This document shows, one piece after another, positions 47,992-58,548 of a stretch of DNA of 64,000 nt. The notes beneath the pieces were generated by a model. That model did not search any database. It saw nothing but the letters and a program-made list of their open reading frames with translations, and was not told the origin of the DNA. The translations under genes were made by a program, and so were the position numbers. Where the stretch lies: contig QEYB01001057.1 in NCBI GenBank assembly GCA_017562135.1, forward strand, positions 24,690 through 88,689, read 5' to 3'. This DNA is from Dipylidium caninum (Eukaryota; Platyhelminthes; Cestoda; Cyclophyllidea; Dipylidiidae). How positions within the stretch are numbered: position 1 is the first letter of the stretch; the number at the start of each line of letters is the position of its first letter.

Positions 47992-50106
47992 ATGATGCGG
48001 AAAGCAGCATTCCTTTTCTTCGCGTATATCTGCGCACGCATAAGTAGGTGTTGTCTTTGCTCCTTTACACAACACTCGACGCATTCACTTTACACTTCCC
48101 TAAGAACCATTAGCCCCATTGCCACACCTCTAAGTCACTTGATCTTGCATTGCATCGATGGCATCCGATGTCAGTGTGAGTAAACAAAGCCGGTTTAACT
48201 TTATTGTGCGCTTGATGGGAGCAACGTCAGGCCAGACTGAAAGTAACTTGCATGGGAGGAATTTTCACATGGGTAAAGGGGTGAGACAATCTGCATTTAA
48301 CTGATTCGAGCAGAAAGTAGGAGGCGGAGGGGAAGGAGAGGCAAGTTCAGTCTCCGAACATCGCGTGATTTGCGAGCAATGATAGTGCCTTGTTTCCTAT
48401 GCGCTTTATGCAGACGCACAGTAAGTAGGGCTTGCAAATGAAAGCAGAATCGTGAGCGGTCAATTGCTCACTGCCCGGCGAATGCGAAGTAAGTTGACTT
48501 CTCCCCATCACGGTATCCTTGGCTTTCATCAGAGGCATGCACTTTTCGCTTCCTCAACTAGGAAGTTTGCGTAAACATCCGGCCTGAGGAATGTGACTGC
48601 TTCACAATGACAAACAACCAATGTTCCAACGAATATTTTCAATGTTCCTACACCAAGAGTACGTTCGAGTGCATTCATCACTCACACGAACGCTCACCAC
48701 CGACGTCACCAACACCAAAGCGCCTTACTACTCTCCCAACTACTTACACATTCCTTCTTTTTGCTTCCATAGTCTCAAATTCTCACGCAGAAGTGCAGAT
48801 GACCGGCTTTATTCGTCAAAATATATCGTGGATTGTGTTCTTCTCCAACAGCTATTCACCTATTCCAATTTCCCTTGCTGTATTTCCTGATGGAGTGTGG
48901 GGGGTAACCTCATTACTTCAGTTATTTATTTTGTCACAAACAACTAACCGCCCTCCACACTTGCCTTCTAAGGCCTCGTTATGCATCCGAATGAGACTCT
49001 CTTCATTGCCGCTATGAATAAGGAAACGGTGACAGTCACATGCAGATACCATATTAAGACTGAGTGGGTGAGTGTACCATGCTGTCTGCCTCGCCTATAA
49101 CGGGCCTCCAGATACCTCCAAATTCACCTGTAATTCCCTAATTTTTGCCTCCACACCTTAAGTATAATAATTTTCTTTGCGTCTGCTTAGATGGAGATGG
49201 TGATGGGCGCCAATTCATCCAGGTTTTACGTTTGGGATGGTACTATTTTCAACGATACTTATATCTATCCCGAACTAGTCGGAATCAGTAAGCTAAACCG
49301 GGGTCATCGTTGGCCCCGATGATTAGGCATGTCTACTCTAACAGCGGCCTTTCTATTCGCAATGCAGGGAACAGTACGGACGAAAATTTCGTGAATTACA
49401 CGATAGAAGTGAAGAGGAGAGAAGCTGTTGATTACCTTGGATGCTTGTATGGTTTATATGAAAGAACTGGTGCCGTCTTCAAGATAGATTGGGGTAAGTC
49501 AAGCCACCGATGATTTTGGTCGCATAGATTACACAGCTCCACTTCCGACATTCCTAACGTCTTAGTAACTTGACGACTTAAATGCTGCTCACCGCTTTCC
49601 GTCAATGGAAACCTGGTCTCGCAGGGTTCCCCCCGACCTCAGTTTTTGCCACTCACCCCCTTCCCACCACTTACTGCACCCAAATGCCAATGGTCTCAGC
49701 CATCACCAATAGTGATGAAATGATGGAAATCAACTGCAACTGAATCCGCATTTAAGCCACCCATTCCAAGTGCGTAATTCCTCTTCTTGCTGTCTTACGC
49801 GAAAATGTTCCGCAATTCTTTCACTCCTCCTCCTCTTCCCCCTTTATCTCTGTCTTTGATAGTGCACTTCCTGACAGTCGTGAGTTGTTGAACTCCTACG
49901 TTCATGCATCGTACCTCCTTAACTTTCTCTTTCTATCATCCTACCTAGCTCAAACGACTTCGACTGGGCCGAGTGTGACAACAGATAAATTGGAATTTCG
50001 TTCATTGATGTTATTCCTTTGTACGGTCATGGTAGTGGTGTTGATCATTTTCATCACAAAGCTTCGCTATTGCATAGTCTACTTCCTTATCCGACTAACG
50101 TTCTAA
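47992..50106 (+). CDS. Single-IgV-domain type I membrane protein, five exons, apparently intact
   Basis: Exons 47,992-48,043, 48,973-49,067, 49,191-49,287, 49,368-49,493 and 49,949-50,106 are all flanked by GT/AG. Donors are GTAGGT, GTGAGT, GTAAGC and GTAAGT; phases are 1, 0, 1, 1. Together they give 528 bases, 175 residues and a stop. Residues 1-18 (MMRKAAFLFFAYICARIS) form a signal peptide. The IgV-like domain has the B-strand ETVTVTC (Cys41), W49, and NYTIEVKRREAVDYLGC (Cys107); the 66-residue Cys spacing is normal for a V-set. Five N-glycosylation sequons occur (N24, 57, 70, 83, 91). A Thr/Ser linker (QTTSTGPSVTT) leads to a membrane helix at about 142-160 and a 15-residue tail. IgV proteins of this design act as cell-surface receptors or ligands; the partner is unknown. 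I see no closer family. Alternative: exon 1 could come from a different upstream exon. Confidence 0.75.
48773..48903 (+). other. Conserved exon-like segment inside intron 1 of the Ig gene
   Basis: It follows a TTGCTTCCATAG acceptor and ends before GTAACC. The related segment at 53,757 follows CTCTTTTTCAG. One frame keeps A--QM---IR-N--WI-F in both. Its outgoing phase does not match the next exon, so it is not part of the model above; it may be an alternative or dead exon. Confidence 0.35.
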
Positions 50107-50346
50107 ATACTGCTTAGTGTAGGCAACACATCGTCAGGTCAGGTACATCCACCTCAACATTTCTCACTTATCTCATTACATCATCTACAACTCACTTCAA
50201 CTCTCGACAACAGTGGTGAAACGATGTCAAGTAGCGCAATGGCATCTCCATTGTAACCAGCCCCCCCCCCCACTTTGCAATGCCTCTTCTAGCGGCCTTA
50301 AATGACACGACCTCGTCTCACAATCCCTGTTGAAACAGCCACTTAG

Positions 50347-51023
50347 AATTTTTGACATCATGCAATTTAGAGTGGAGTAAATTGCGCAAGTATTTATACG
50401 ACCTCAATAAGCAAACACGTGAAGCTTCGAGGATGTATACTCCTCAGAGTGAATGCTATGCGAGGATCAAGTTGGGTAGCGGGCTTGTGCACAGGTAATA
50501 CGTCTCCGCTGCAACGTGACGTTGACAAACGTGTTCATAATGTCGTCAGAACAATGCGTTTCTAGGCGGACAACTTCGCACTTCCACTGCGAAAGTCTCA
50601 TCAGGCTGGGTGCCATCAATTCACTGGCCTTGCCGATGTTAGAGCCGAAAGCGCTGGGCCATTAAATCATCCATCTCAAGTCCGTTCACACACAATTAAC
50701 AATACGGTCTTGGACGATTTTAGACGACACAGGCACAGCTTATTCGTGCAACCATCTCTCTAACTGTGTTTCATCAGATCCACTCTCCCATGAACTCCTT
50801 CCGCCCTCAGTAGACCAGACGACTTCCGGTGGTGCAATCAGTAAAACCGGTGAGTGCGTGTCTATTTCCTCTGTATTAATTCTATGCCTCACGGGTCTAT
50901 CACTCTGACTGACCTTAATGTCTATTGGTCACCATTCTTTTGTGCTGTCAAGCAATTTACCCGATTGTTTCCTTTTCAGCCTCTTTTCTTTCCATTCTGG
51001 CATGCCAGTTGATGTGTAAGTAG
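50347..51023 (+). CDS. Second Ig-domain gene of the cluster, partial model
   Basis: Exon 50,347-50,494 (CCACTTAG acceptor, GTAATA donor) encodes EFLTSCNLEWSKLRKYLYDL and more. Exon 50,681-50,849 (ATCTCAAG acceptor, perfect GTGAGT donor) encodes QLTIRSWTILDDTGTAYSC, the classic Ig E-F loop and F-strand motif D-x-G-x-x-Y-x-C. A linker PPSVDQTTSGGAISKT follows, resembling the QTTSTGPS linker of the neighbour. Exon 50,980-51,023 (TTTCCTTTTCAG acceptor) adds ASFLSILACQLMCK and stop. The junction between the first two exons is out of phase by one in this model, and no signal-peptide exon was found, so it may be a pseudogene. The short hydrophobic C-terminus after small residues would suit a GPI-anchor signal better than a membrane helix (inference). 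Confidence 0.5.
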
Positions 51024-52018
51024 TTCTTCCTCTTTTTCTTTCCAGAGTAGTACTTAATGCTAGCACTGCCTACCCCTTAACTTCAAACAATCTTCATCTA
51101 ATCTTGACACATCGTCTCTCCACTTGCTTCCCGAATTATACAAAATAAAAATAATATCAGCATGTGTTGAAACATTGTGCCAGTTTCACGGCTTCTTCTC
51201 GTATTGTAACAATTCGCCTAGCACCAGGCCACTGCGTAAGTAGAGCATTATGGACGCGTATCTGGTCTAGGGGTTGTGTCAATGGAGACTACGTTCGTTA
51301 GAAGTTCGTTGTTGTTAACATCGTCAACTATCGCCCTCTTCTTTTCACAAACTCTCACGCTCTTTTGTGAGGTGTTCTGTTGTACTATGTCAAATGGAGT
51401 AGTTCGAGGATAAGGCCATGGCCTTTCAACTATTTACATAGGCCCCCCTTAGTCAAACCAACTGAAGAATGGTTATTACTTTGTTGGTGCTGTAACAGGG
51501 ATAGTAGCAGCTCCTGTTGAACTCCAGACCTGTGGAGGGGTTTGCATGCGAGACTAATCACTTAGAACTGGAGGCGAGGATGTTACTACTTCGATGTCGT
51601 CGCAACTTTAATTAATTTCACAATAGATATTATTCAGTGATTGCAAATCTCTCCGTTAACGTGATACTGCAGTTGGAGGAGAAGCGTGGAGTTAAATAAT
51701 GAGTTAGCGGTAAAATGCATTCACTGGCAATTTCGTACGAAAGATGTTTCATAGGCGATGGACATGACCATTAGATCGCTTGGAGGGAAGCTCGAACGGC
51801 AAAAAAGTTAATTCACATTACAGTCCTAGTCATTTGAGAGTGTCCTGGACTGCGGCGGGAACGTTGTTTTCCATCGGTGGTGAAGAAGGGAAAGAGACGA
51901 GTTCCACACAAAATGTCCGCAGTTTTCACAACTAGTGGTATGATGAAGAAGAATGTGATGGTTTGAAGTGTTCTTTCAAGCATTCGCTCAAGTCGACGAA
52001 ATATCAGTTAGGTACGCA
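51024..52018. other. No supported gene
   Basis: A good acceptor (TTTTTCTTTCCAG, ending 51,043) is followed by an immediate stop in the frame of the preceding gene. Otherwise nothing is seen. Confidence 0.35.
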
Positions 52019-52802
52019 ACATGAAAGGATTTCTGATTGGTCCCTGTTCGCGTATATTTACGAGGCCATTATTTTCGTGCACCAATAAGCCTCTGACGCG
52101 CGAATACGTCCCACTCGGCCACCACCGGGGTCCTTGACAAGAAAAGAAGACGGATGATTTGGGGGCACATGCTTCTTCTCAGTATGCCAACTTGCGTCTG
52201 CCTAACAGTCATCTCACACGTCTATAGACGACACGACATTCATCACAGTTGCCTCCTTTGATTACTCGTCTCGCGAGGCCTCGTTACGCCTCCTACAGAG
52301 TCCCTCTTCTATTGGCGCGAAGAATAAGGAAACGGTGACACTCACGTGTAGATACTACAGTGGGAAGGAGTGGACTTCTACCAAGTAGGCCACCTTATTT
52401 ATCTGGATGGGCCGCAACAGCCTACCAACTTTATCCAACTCCATTCCCACGGCCTAACCATAACATGTGGTTTGTGTTTGCTTAGATGGTCAAAGTGAGG
52501 AACAACCACTCACCGGGGCTCGAAGCGTTTTGCATGCAGCGTTTATGACAACAGAGACGCGTATTCGCACTTAATCGAAATCAGTAAAGTTGAGATAATG
52601 CATCGATGAATTCTTTGGTGTTTGTGCAATGCTGTGTAAATGATAACTCTAATTCGTCACGGTTTTGCTCCTCGGATGAAAGGGCGCGAGTTGAAATTTC
52701 CGAATTTCACAATAGAAGTTAAGAGGAGAAAACTTCTTGGTTGTCTTGGGAACGTGTATTATGACGCAGTCGTACCTGGCGCCGTCTACGAGGTAGATGT
52801 GG
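52019..52802 (+). pseudogene. Ig receptor paralogue, frameshifted
   Basis: Collinear with the 48-49.5 kb gene. A decayed signal-peptide exon lies at about 52,030 (shared TTCGCGTATAT). Exon 52,278-52,384 has KETVTLTCRYYSGKEW but one extra base before it. Exon 52,486-52,583 is 98 bases against 97 (one net insertion). Exon 52,683-52,802 is open, reading FPNFTIEVKRRKLLGCLGNV with an intact acceptor and a GTAGGC donor. Two frame errors make a full protein impossible from this model. Confidence 0.65.
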
Positions 52803-53756
52803 GTAGGCCAAAGCAACCATCCACAGTCCATCCAATATTCCGTCAACAGTCTTCTAACTAGTAATTCACCTATGCCATTTTGATGGTGGGTGAAGGTCAC
52901 GTGTCAATGAATTTTTGGCATTCATTGTGCTTACGTAGTCCATCGGCTCGTTCGTATTCCTCCAAAGTCACAAGCTACTAGAATCGTAAGTTCGCCGTCG
53001 CGAGGAGGAATCGTAATTCCCTAATTGTAATTGTCTACGAAGAAGGCCATTTATATGCTGACGAAACAGTCGACCATCGCCTTCAAGTGTAATTTGGGTT
53101 TGTTAGGACACTGACAATTGGTGGACGGTGATTCGCCACTAATCGGCCCTTTCGTGCTGACTGTGCGCACTCGCATTGCAGGTGGAATATCCATTGGGGG
53201 GAGAAGTGGCAATCGGACAATGGTCATTTCGTGTGCAGGAAGTGGGAGGATGGGGGATAGGCGCATGGAGGAGAAGGAAGAGAGGAGGGTTGGGGAGGTT
53301 GGGTGACTGCGCTCGAAAGTGGGTAATGTGGAAGAGGGAGAACACGGCTAAAATCACTCCATTGCAGGTATACCATTGGTGCTTCCTGAAAAAGGAAACA
53401 GATACGTGAGCGAGCCAGTTGGGAGCAGTTCATCATCACTTTCTCCCGCCCCAGTGAATGCCACGCACGTTGACTCGTCCTCAGTAAGGTAGCCTTGACT
53501 TTCATTAAAGACCGATATTTTGCGTTTCCTCGTTGAACGATTATGTGCGCATAGCCTATCCAAAGAGACTGACTGCGCCAAAATAGAATATGGCGAATGT
53601 TCCATCGACTATGTTATTTGATCCTACACTCAATGTGCATTCTAGTCCAATTCCTTACGCACATACCACACACACGGCTCATCAACAACACCAACACCAA
53701 ATCTTGTTCCTCTTCTCTCAAATGGTAAGGCTTTCCTTCTTCTTTCTCTTTTTCAG
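52803..53756. other. Spacer between Ig paralogues, partly duplicated
   Basis: 53,400-53,540 resembles 48,440-48,560, upstream of the intact gene (GCCTTGACTTTCAT / CCTTGGCTTTCATC), so the duplication unit includes flanking DNA. No separate gene is supported. Confidence 0.35.
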
Positions 53757-54515
53757 TCTGTGATTGTTACGCAGGAGGGCAGATGATTTGCTCTATTCGT
53801 CGAAATAGGCCATGGATTGCTTTCCACAAGTATTTTCTTGGCCATTGCTGTATGTCTTAATAGAATGTGGGGATCCTTGGGTGTTAGTGAATATTAGTGG
53901 GTGCTAATGCGTAATTTCACTTGTTCGCCATATCAAAAAACAACTAACCATCTTGCATCACTCGCCTAAAAGACCTCATTTCGCATTCGAATGAATCCCT
54001 CTTCATTGACGCTAAGAATAAGGAAACAATAAGAGCAACATGCAGAGATCACATGAAGAACGACTAGTGAGCCTGTGATGAAGTCTACCTTAATAACGGG
54101 GACGAATCTCAACGGTATTCCAAATTTTCCAGTATTGTCTCATCTTTTGCCTCTACACCTGAAGTATACAATTAAAGGCAGTGTGCTTGGCCATATTGAT
54201 ATAATGATGGGCACCGAATTATTCAAGGCTTACAGAATTTCGGATGCTAACGCTAAAAAATATACCCGCGAGTATCCGGAAACAGTTGGCGTCACTAAGT
54301 AAAACGTAAGGCATCATTGAAAAATGATGTATATGCACTGCTGAGTGTGTGACAGCCCTGACTCAGTGTGGCCAATCTCCGGGCAGGAAACAGTAAAGAT
54401 ACAAATTTTGTGAATTTCACAATATAGGTGAGGAGGAAAAAAGCAGTTGTTTACCTTGAATGCGTGTATTACGTATATGGAAGTCAGGGCGCAGTCTTCA
54501 AGCTTTATGAGGTTA
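53757..54515 (+). pseudogene. Ig receptor paralogue, multiply disrupted
   Basis: The exon at 53,973 onward reads SNESLFIDAKNKETIRATCR, then TAG where the intact gene continues to its Trp. The middle segment (about 54,190-54,299) has lost the CTTAG acceptor (now CTTGG) and the GT donor, although its coding frame is still open. The exon from 54,387 reads NSKDTNFVNFTI, stop, then VRRKKAVVYLECVYYVY and GAVFKL; its donor GTAAGT has become GTTAGG. Confidence 0.65.
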
Positions 54516-57240
54516 GGTCAAACCAGTCTTCTGGCATTTGTTTGGGGCCGAACAACTTGGACTATCTTCATCTTACGAGCGCCTATACTTCATATTACCG
54601 CCACGGTTACTCTTTTACCATTTCAGATAATTTTCCATAAGGATGTGGGCGTCATGCCGGGAAGCTGAGAGCTCACACGACATCTTACCACTTAGTTCCC
54701 AAATTCAATGAAATAAAAACGGTGCTTATAAACGATGAAGCATTGTTCTGATGATATAGACAGGTAAGGGGCCGGTTTACGGACGTTCTTCGTCGCCTTT
54801 GCTCCATTTCTTCCTAAAGCACCACTAACTCGCACAGTGAATGGATAAGCTAACTGTCTCCACCCTCACGATAGTCAGCAAGCTCGTTAATTGCCACCGT
54901 GAGGCTGGAAGGAATAGTCAATTACTGAATTGACGAGCGTGGTGTTGTTAAGATATTGATGGAAACTGGAAGGAGAGGTCCAAACTCTTGCCTCATGCAC
55001 TCTTGGGAAGCCCTCGACCCTTTACTCAGAACGCTGTTGATGAAGAGACTCGCCGGAGAGCGCTACACGCACCAGTAAAAGCCACGCAAACGGGGGAAGG
55101 CTTTGCTGGGACCAGGGATGCAGCAACATAAAATAGTGGATGACACGACAATGTCGAAATGTATCAATGCCGAGTGTACAAGCGGTGGGAGAAGGCAATC
55201 AAGTAGTAAAATGGGTCGTAGTCTTGAAAAAAGGATTGAAATTACCATCTTCCTCCAGCTTCAGGTAAGACGCAGTACGAGGCAGGGAGCCCCCTTAGTG
55301 ACGAAGAGAGATGAGCGACGATGAGTGAAATGCAATATAGACGGCGCAGTCTAAGATTCGCAGTCGTGTTGAGAGTAAGAGCTGAAGTATTATTTATGCT
55401 GATTTGCAGATGGCACCTTTGAAGACATGATTGAGGGCACTGTCGCGCCTGAGGATTGTCGTCTACTGAGCACCTGTTCACCACGATTGACTGGGTGACA
55501 TCCATCCAAGCGGAAATGCCATTCGGGAGAAAGGGCTAAATTTATGGACATTTGGTCTCCGAGTTGATAGGCCAAGAAATGGCGTGGTTTGAAAGGCCTT
55601 AAACACATTCAGAGGCGAATTTGCGTTTTGGAGTTGCTGACACATAAAACTATACGTTGGTTATTTGCATAAGGCGCCATTTGGAAGGGCCGTCGAGTTC
55701 CCTTCTGCCCTAAGGCATGTTTTCGAATGAAGGAAAAGGAAATAGACGACTTTGTTGTGAGCGCCTTCGCAGCGCAACAGTTAGGGCAGCGAATGAACTC
55801 TGCTGGACAGGACGAATAAAATGATTAGACAGACGGCAAGACAATTGAGAGATGGGTTAAGGCTTATGTCAGAGGTAGTTGTCAAGGCATGCAGCTCAAA
55901 GATTTAGCATAGAATTCGGAAAATAGTAAGCAGTGGCGATCCTATTTCATCACTTCAATCTCGCGTGCATGGCATCGATACTCGTAAGGTCATATTGCTT
56001 GCAGCAAATGCAACGCCCTATAAATACTCTGAAGAAAGTACTTTGTAAATGGGCTGTGAACTGTTTTCAAGCGTCAGGTCGACTCACGGATTTGTCGGAG
56101 AGCGCCTATATCGCCTCGTTTATGAGGCAATAGTGGGCTGTGAAGTGCATGGAATTGGCTCATTGGGCGCCGATAGAACCCGTGAAGACGGCGTGCGAGG
56201 CGGTGGGCGACTGTAGCGACGTCTATTGTCAGTTTCATTGCCCTCAAAATCAACATCGCTCTCCTTAGTAACATCTGTCCGTGAACGCTTAGCAGTAAAA
56301 TCCAGACTTGTTACACACGCTTATGCACAATATCTCCAACAAACACGTAGTTTCCTTGGAAGCCCAGAAGGTACGCTTAAAGTGCCTCTGCCTCATCATT
56401 CAACCTGCAATTGTGGTTAATCTATCTGGGCATTGAATTATGGAGCATTGTGCATGCGAAGCAAGATGTTGTTACTCCCACCCTGTGGAACAAGTAACCT
56501 CATCGATGTAATTGATGAATGAGGGGTGGAGGGCTGTGCAGTTGGATGGAAGTAAAAATGCGAACCCCACCGCCCACTTGCCCTCTTAGCGCTTAGCAAA
56601 CCATGGATTGCTCCCAACATCTGCAAGTTGTTCCAATGCTGACACCGGCACAAAAGTAGAAATGGCCTATTTACTCTACCCAAACTAGCCTTCCGCTTTC
56701 CCCCTAACCGCGCTAGTCGGTGTCAGATTCACAATGCCAGCTGACAGGCTGCGATAGGTTGGGTAGGCCTATTTCAATCTTAATGTCCACAATTTTGGGT
56801 AAGGAGATTAAATCGCGCAAATAACACACAAAGCACATCTCCTAATGCCAGTAAGGAATGCGGTTGCAGAAGGTAAAGCGACTTCTTCAACTGGTTACTC
56901 ATCCTACTGCATGAATCCCACGAGTTTCAGGGTCTGAGCCTAGGAATTACACACTCCAACTTCCCCTACACGCTGTCTTCACTCACGTTCATATGTCCGA
57001 CTGATGTTCGGGGTGGGCAGACGTCACCTCTTCAAGCAAGTCTACATTGTGCTGCTTTTTATTTCGCAACACTATACCGCCCCCATACGGACTTCGAGCA
57101 TGTGAACAGCACCACCCCATGGATCTGTTGAGCGCTGGCCCTCGGGCTTCATTGGAATCATCAACGAAGTACAATTTGGAGTATTTGTAGCCATAATCCT
57201 TTTCTCACTACACACGATTACAGCCTTAGTAAGGTTAATC
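54516..57240. other. Mostly without supported genes; one exon candidate at 55,103-55,264
   Basis: 55,103-55,264 plus is open with MQQHKIVDDTTMSKCINAEC and SSSKMGRSLEKRIEITIFLQ up to a GTAAGA donor at 55,265. It could be an internal exon of unknown product. The remainder shows only short frames. Confidence 0.3.
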
Positions 57241-58548
57241 TAACGTAACGTAAGCCAAAAGGCAATGAGGAAAAGAATTGAAGTGCAAGTCGAGGCGACA
57301 GCACGCCTTTATGGCCAACGCATATTTAATTATTTTTCCATTTTTACATGCAACACGAAGCGTACATCTTATGATCCCTATTGGTATCTTAGGCACAGAA
57401 ATGGGAAATATGCGCGGCAGGACATCGCAGTACTCAATGGACGCACCCGTGATTTGAAAAAAGCATCGTTCCCACCAATCATATGAGGGTAAATGGACAA
57501 AATGAAGTGGTAATATGATCTCTCTATGCTTACATCTAGAGTAACTTTATCAAAGACTATCAAGGCGAAATTTGTCGACAATTTCAGAAGACAAAGAGGG
57601 TAAAATCACATTTATTCCACTAGGAAAATGGTAAAGAGAAGGCTAACGAAGATACTGCGCCTGTTTCTACTCTGAAATCTCAGGTTAATTGAAACAACAT
57701 TTTCCTTTAACTATACAGCAACTAAATACGGTGCTTTACCTTACAACAGGTGGGCAATTGTATTTCGGGATGCCTTATTGGGAACCGATTTCCAAATGTC
57801 CCTCGCTTGAGGGCACTCGAAGATTAATTTAACGTAAATTCGAGTCACAAGGTGACTCGCAATGGTGCAAATTTCTGTCGTGTGGACAGGAGCAGCAACA
57901 GAGATAGCGTAGCCTCCACGAAATGGGACGACCTGCCAGATGCTCACCCTTAAGATTGACCAGTTTCTTCACCCGCTCACTTGGTCTTTTCAAACCCTGC
58001 AACAACTAATAAACCCTCTTGGTAAGCTCAACACATCCTATCCGCTCCGCTCCTCTCTATTTTACTTAAAGTAACTTTCGCCTACTACAGTCAAACCATC
58101 TGCTACTGGATCCACTTTACCCCCATTCCAACATCTATTTCTATATTACACTTTCTGCAGAAAAGCTTCCTTCTTAGAAGATTTCCACTAGGCAAGCCGT
58201 TTTTGAGTGTCTCAAACAGGTAGGAATGCGGCGGGACACTGCTGTAATACGAGATCCGCGAAGCAAGAAATGCAGGCAGGAAAGAAGCCAATATTCTGCA
58301 TGGAGTTGACAAGTTGATAGCTTTGCGTGGCAGCGATGTATTTTTGCGTCCTCTATCTTCCATTTAACTACATGCACTGTTTCTCTGCCTCAGGTCGGTC
58401 CAACGTTTACACTGCTGCACATTCTACTCCGCGCCCCCTGCGTACACAGCCAGTTACCGAAGGGACATGGCCACTCTGCGTTGACGCAGTAGGTGTTAGA
58501 GCACTTCACATCATCTCTTGCTGTCCTACACTATTGCTAAAATACTAG
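57241..58548 (+). CDS. Further Ig-like exon and possible membrane exon
   Basis: The open frame from 57,241 reads MRKRIEVQVEATARLYGQRI, then FSIFTCNTKRTSYDPYWYLR and HRNGKYARQD. Cys followed 11 residues on by a Trp in YWYLR is the B-C strand pattern of IgV domains. A GTGATT donor after 57,448 leaves phase 1. A candidate last exon, 58,394-58,548 (TTTCTCTGCCTCAG acceptor, phase 1), encodes a Thr/Pro-rich stretch (YTAAHSTPRPLRTQPVTEGT), then moderately hydrophobic ALHIISCCPTLLLKY and stop. The exon with the second Ig Cys was not found, so the gene may be broken. Confidence 0.4.
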
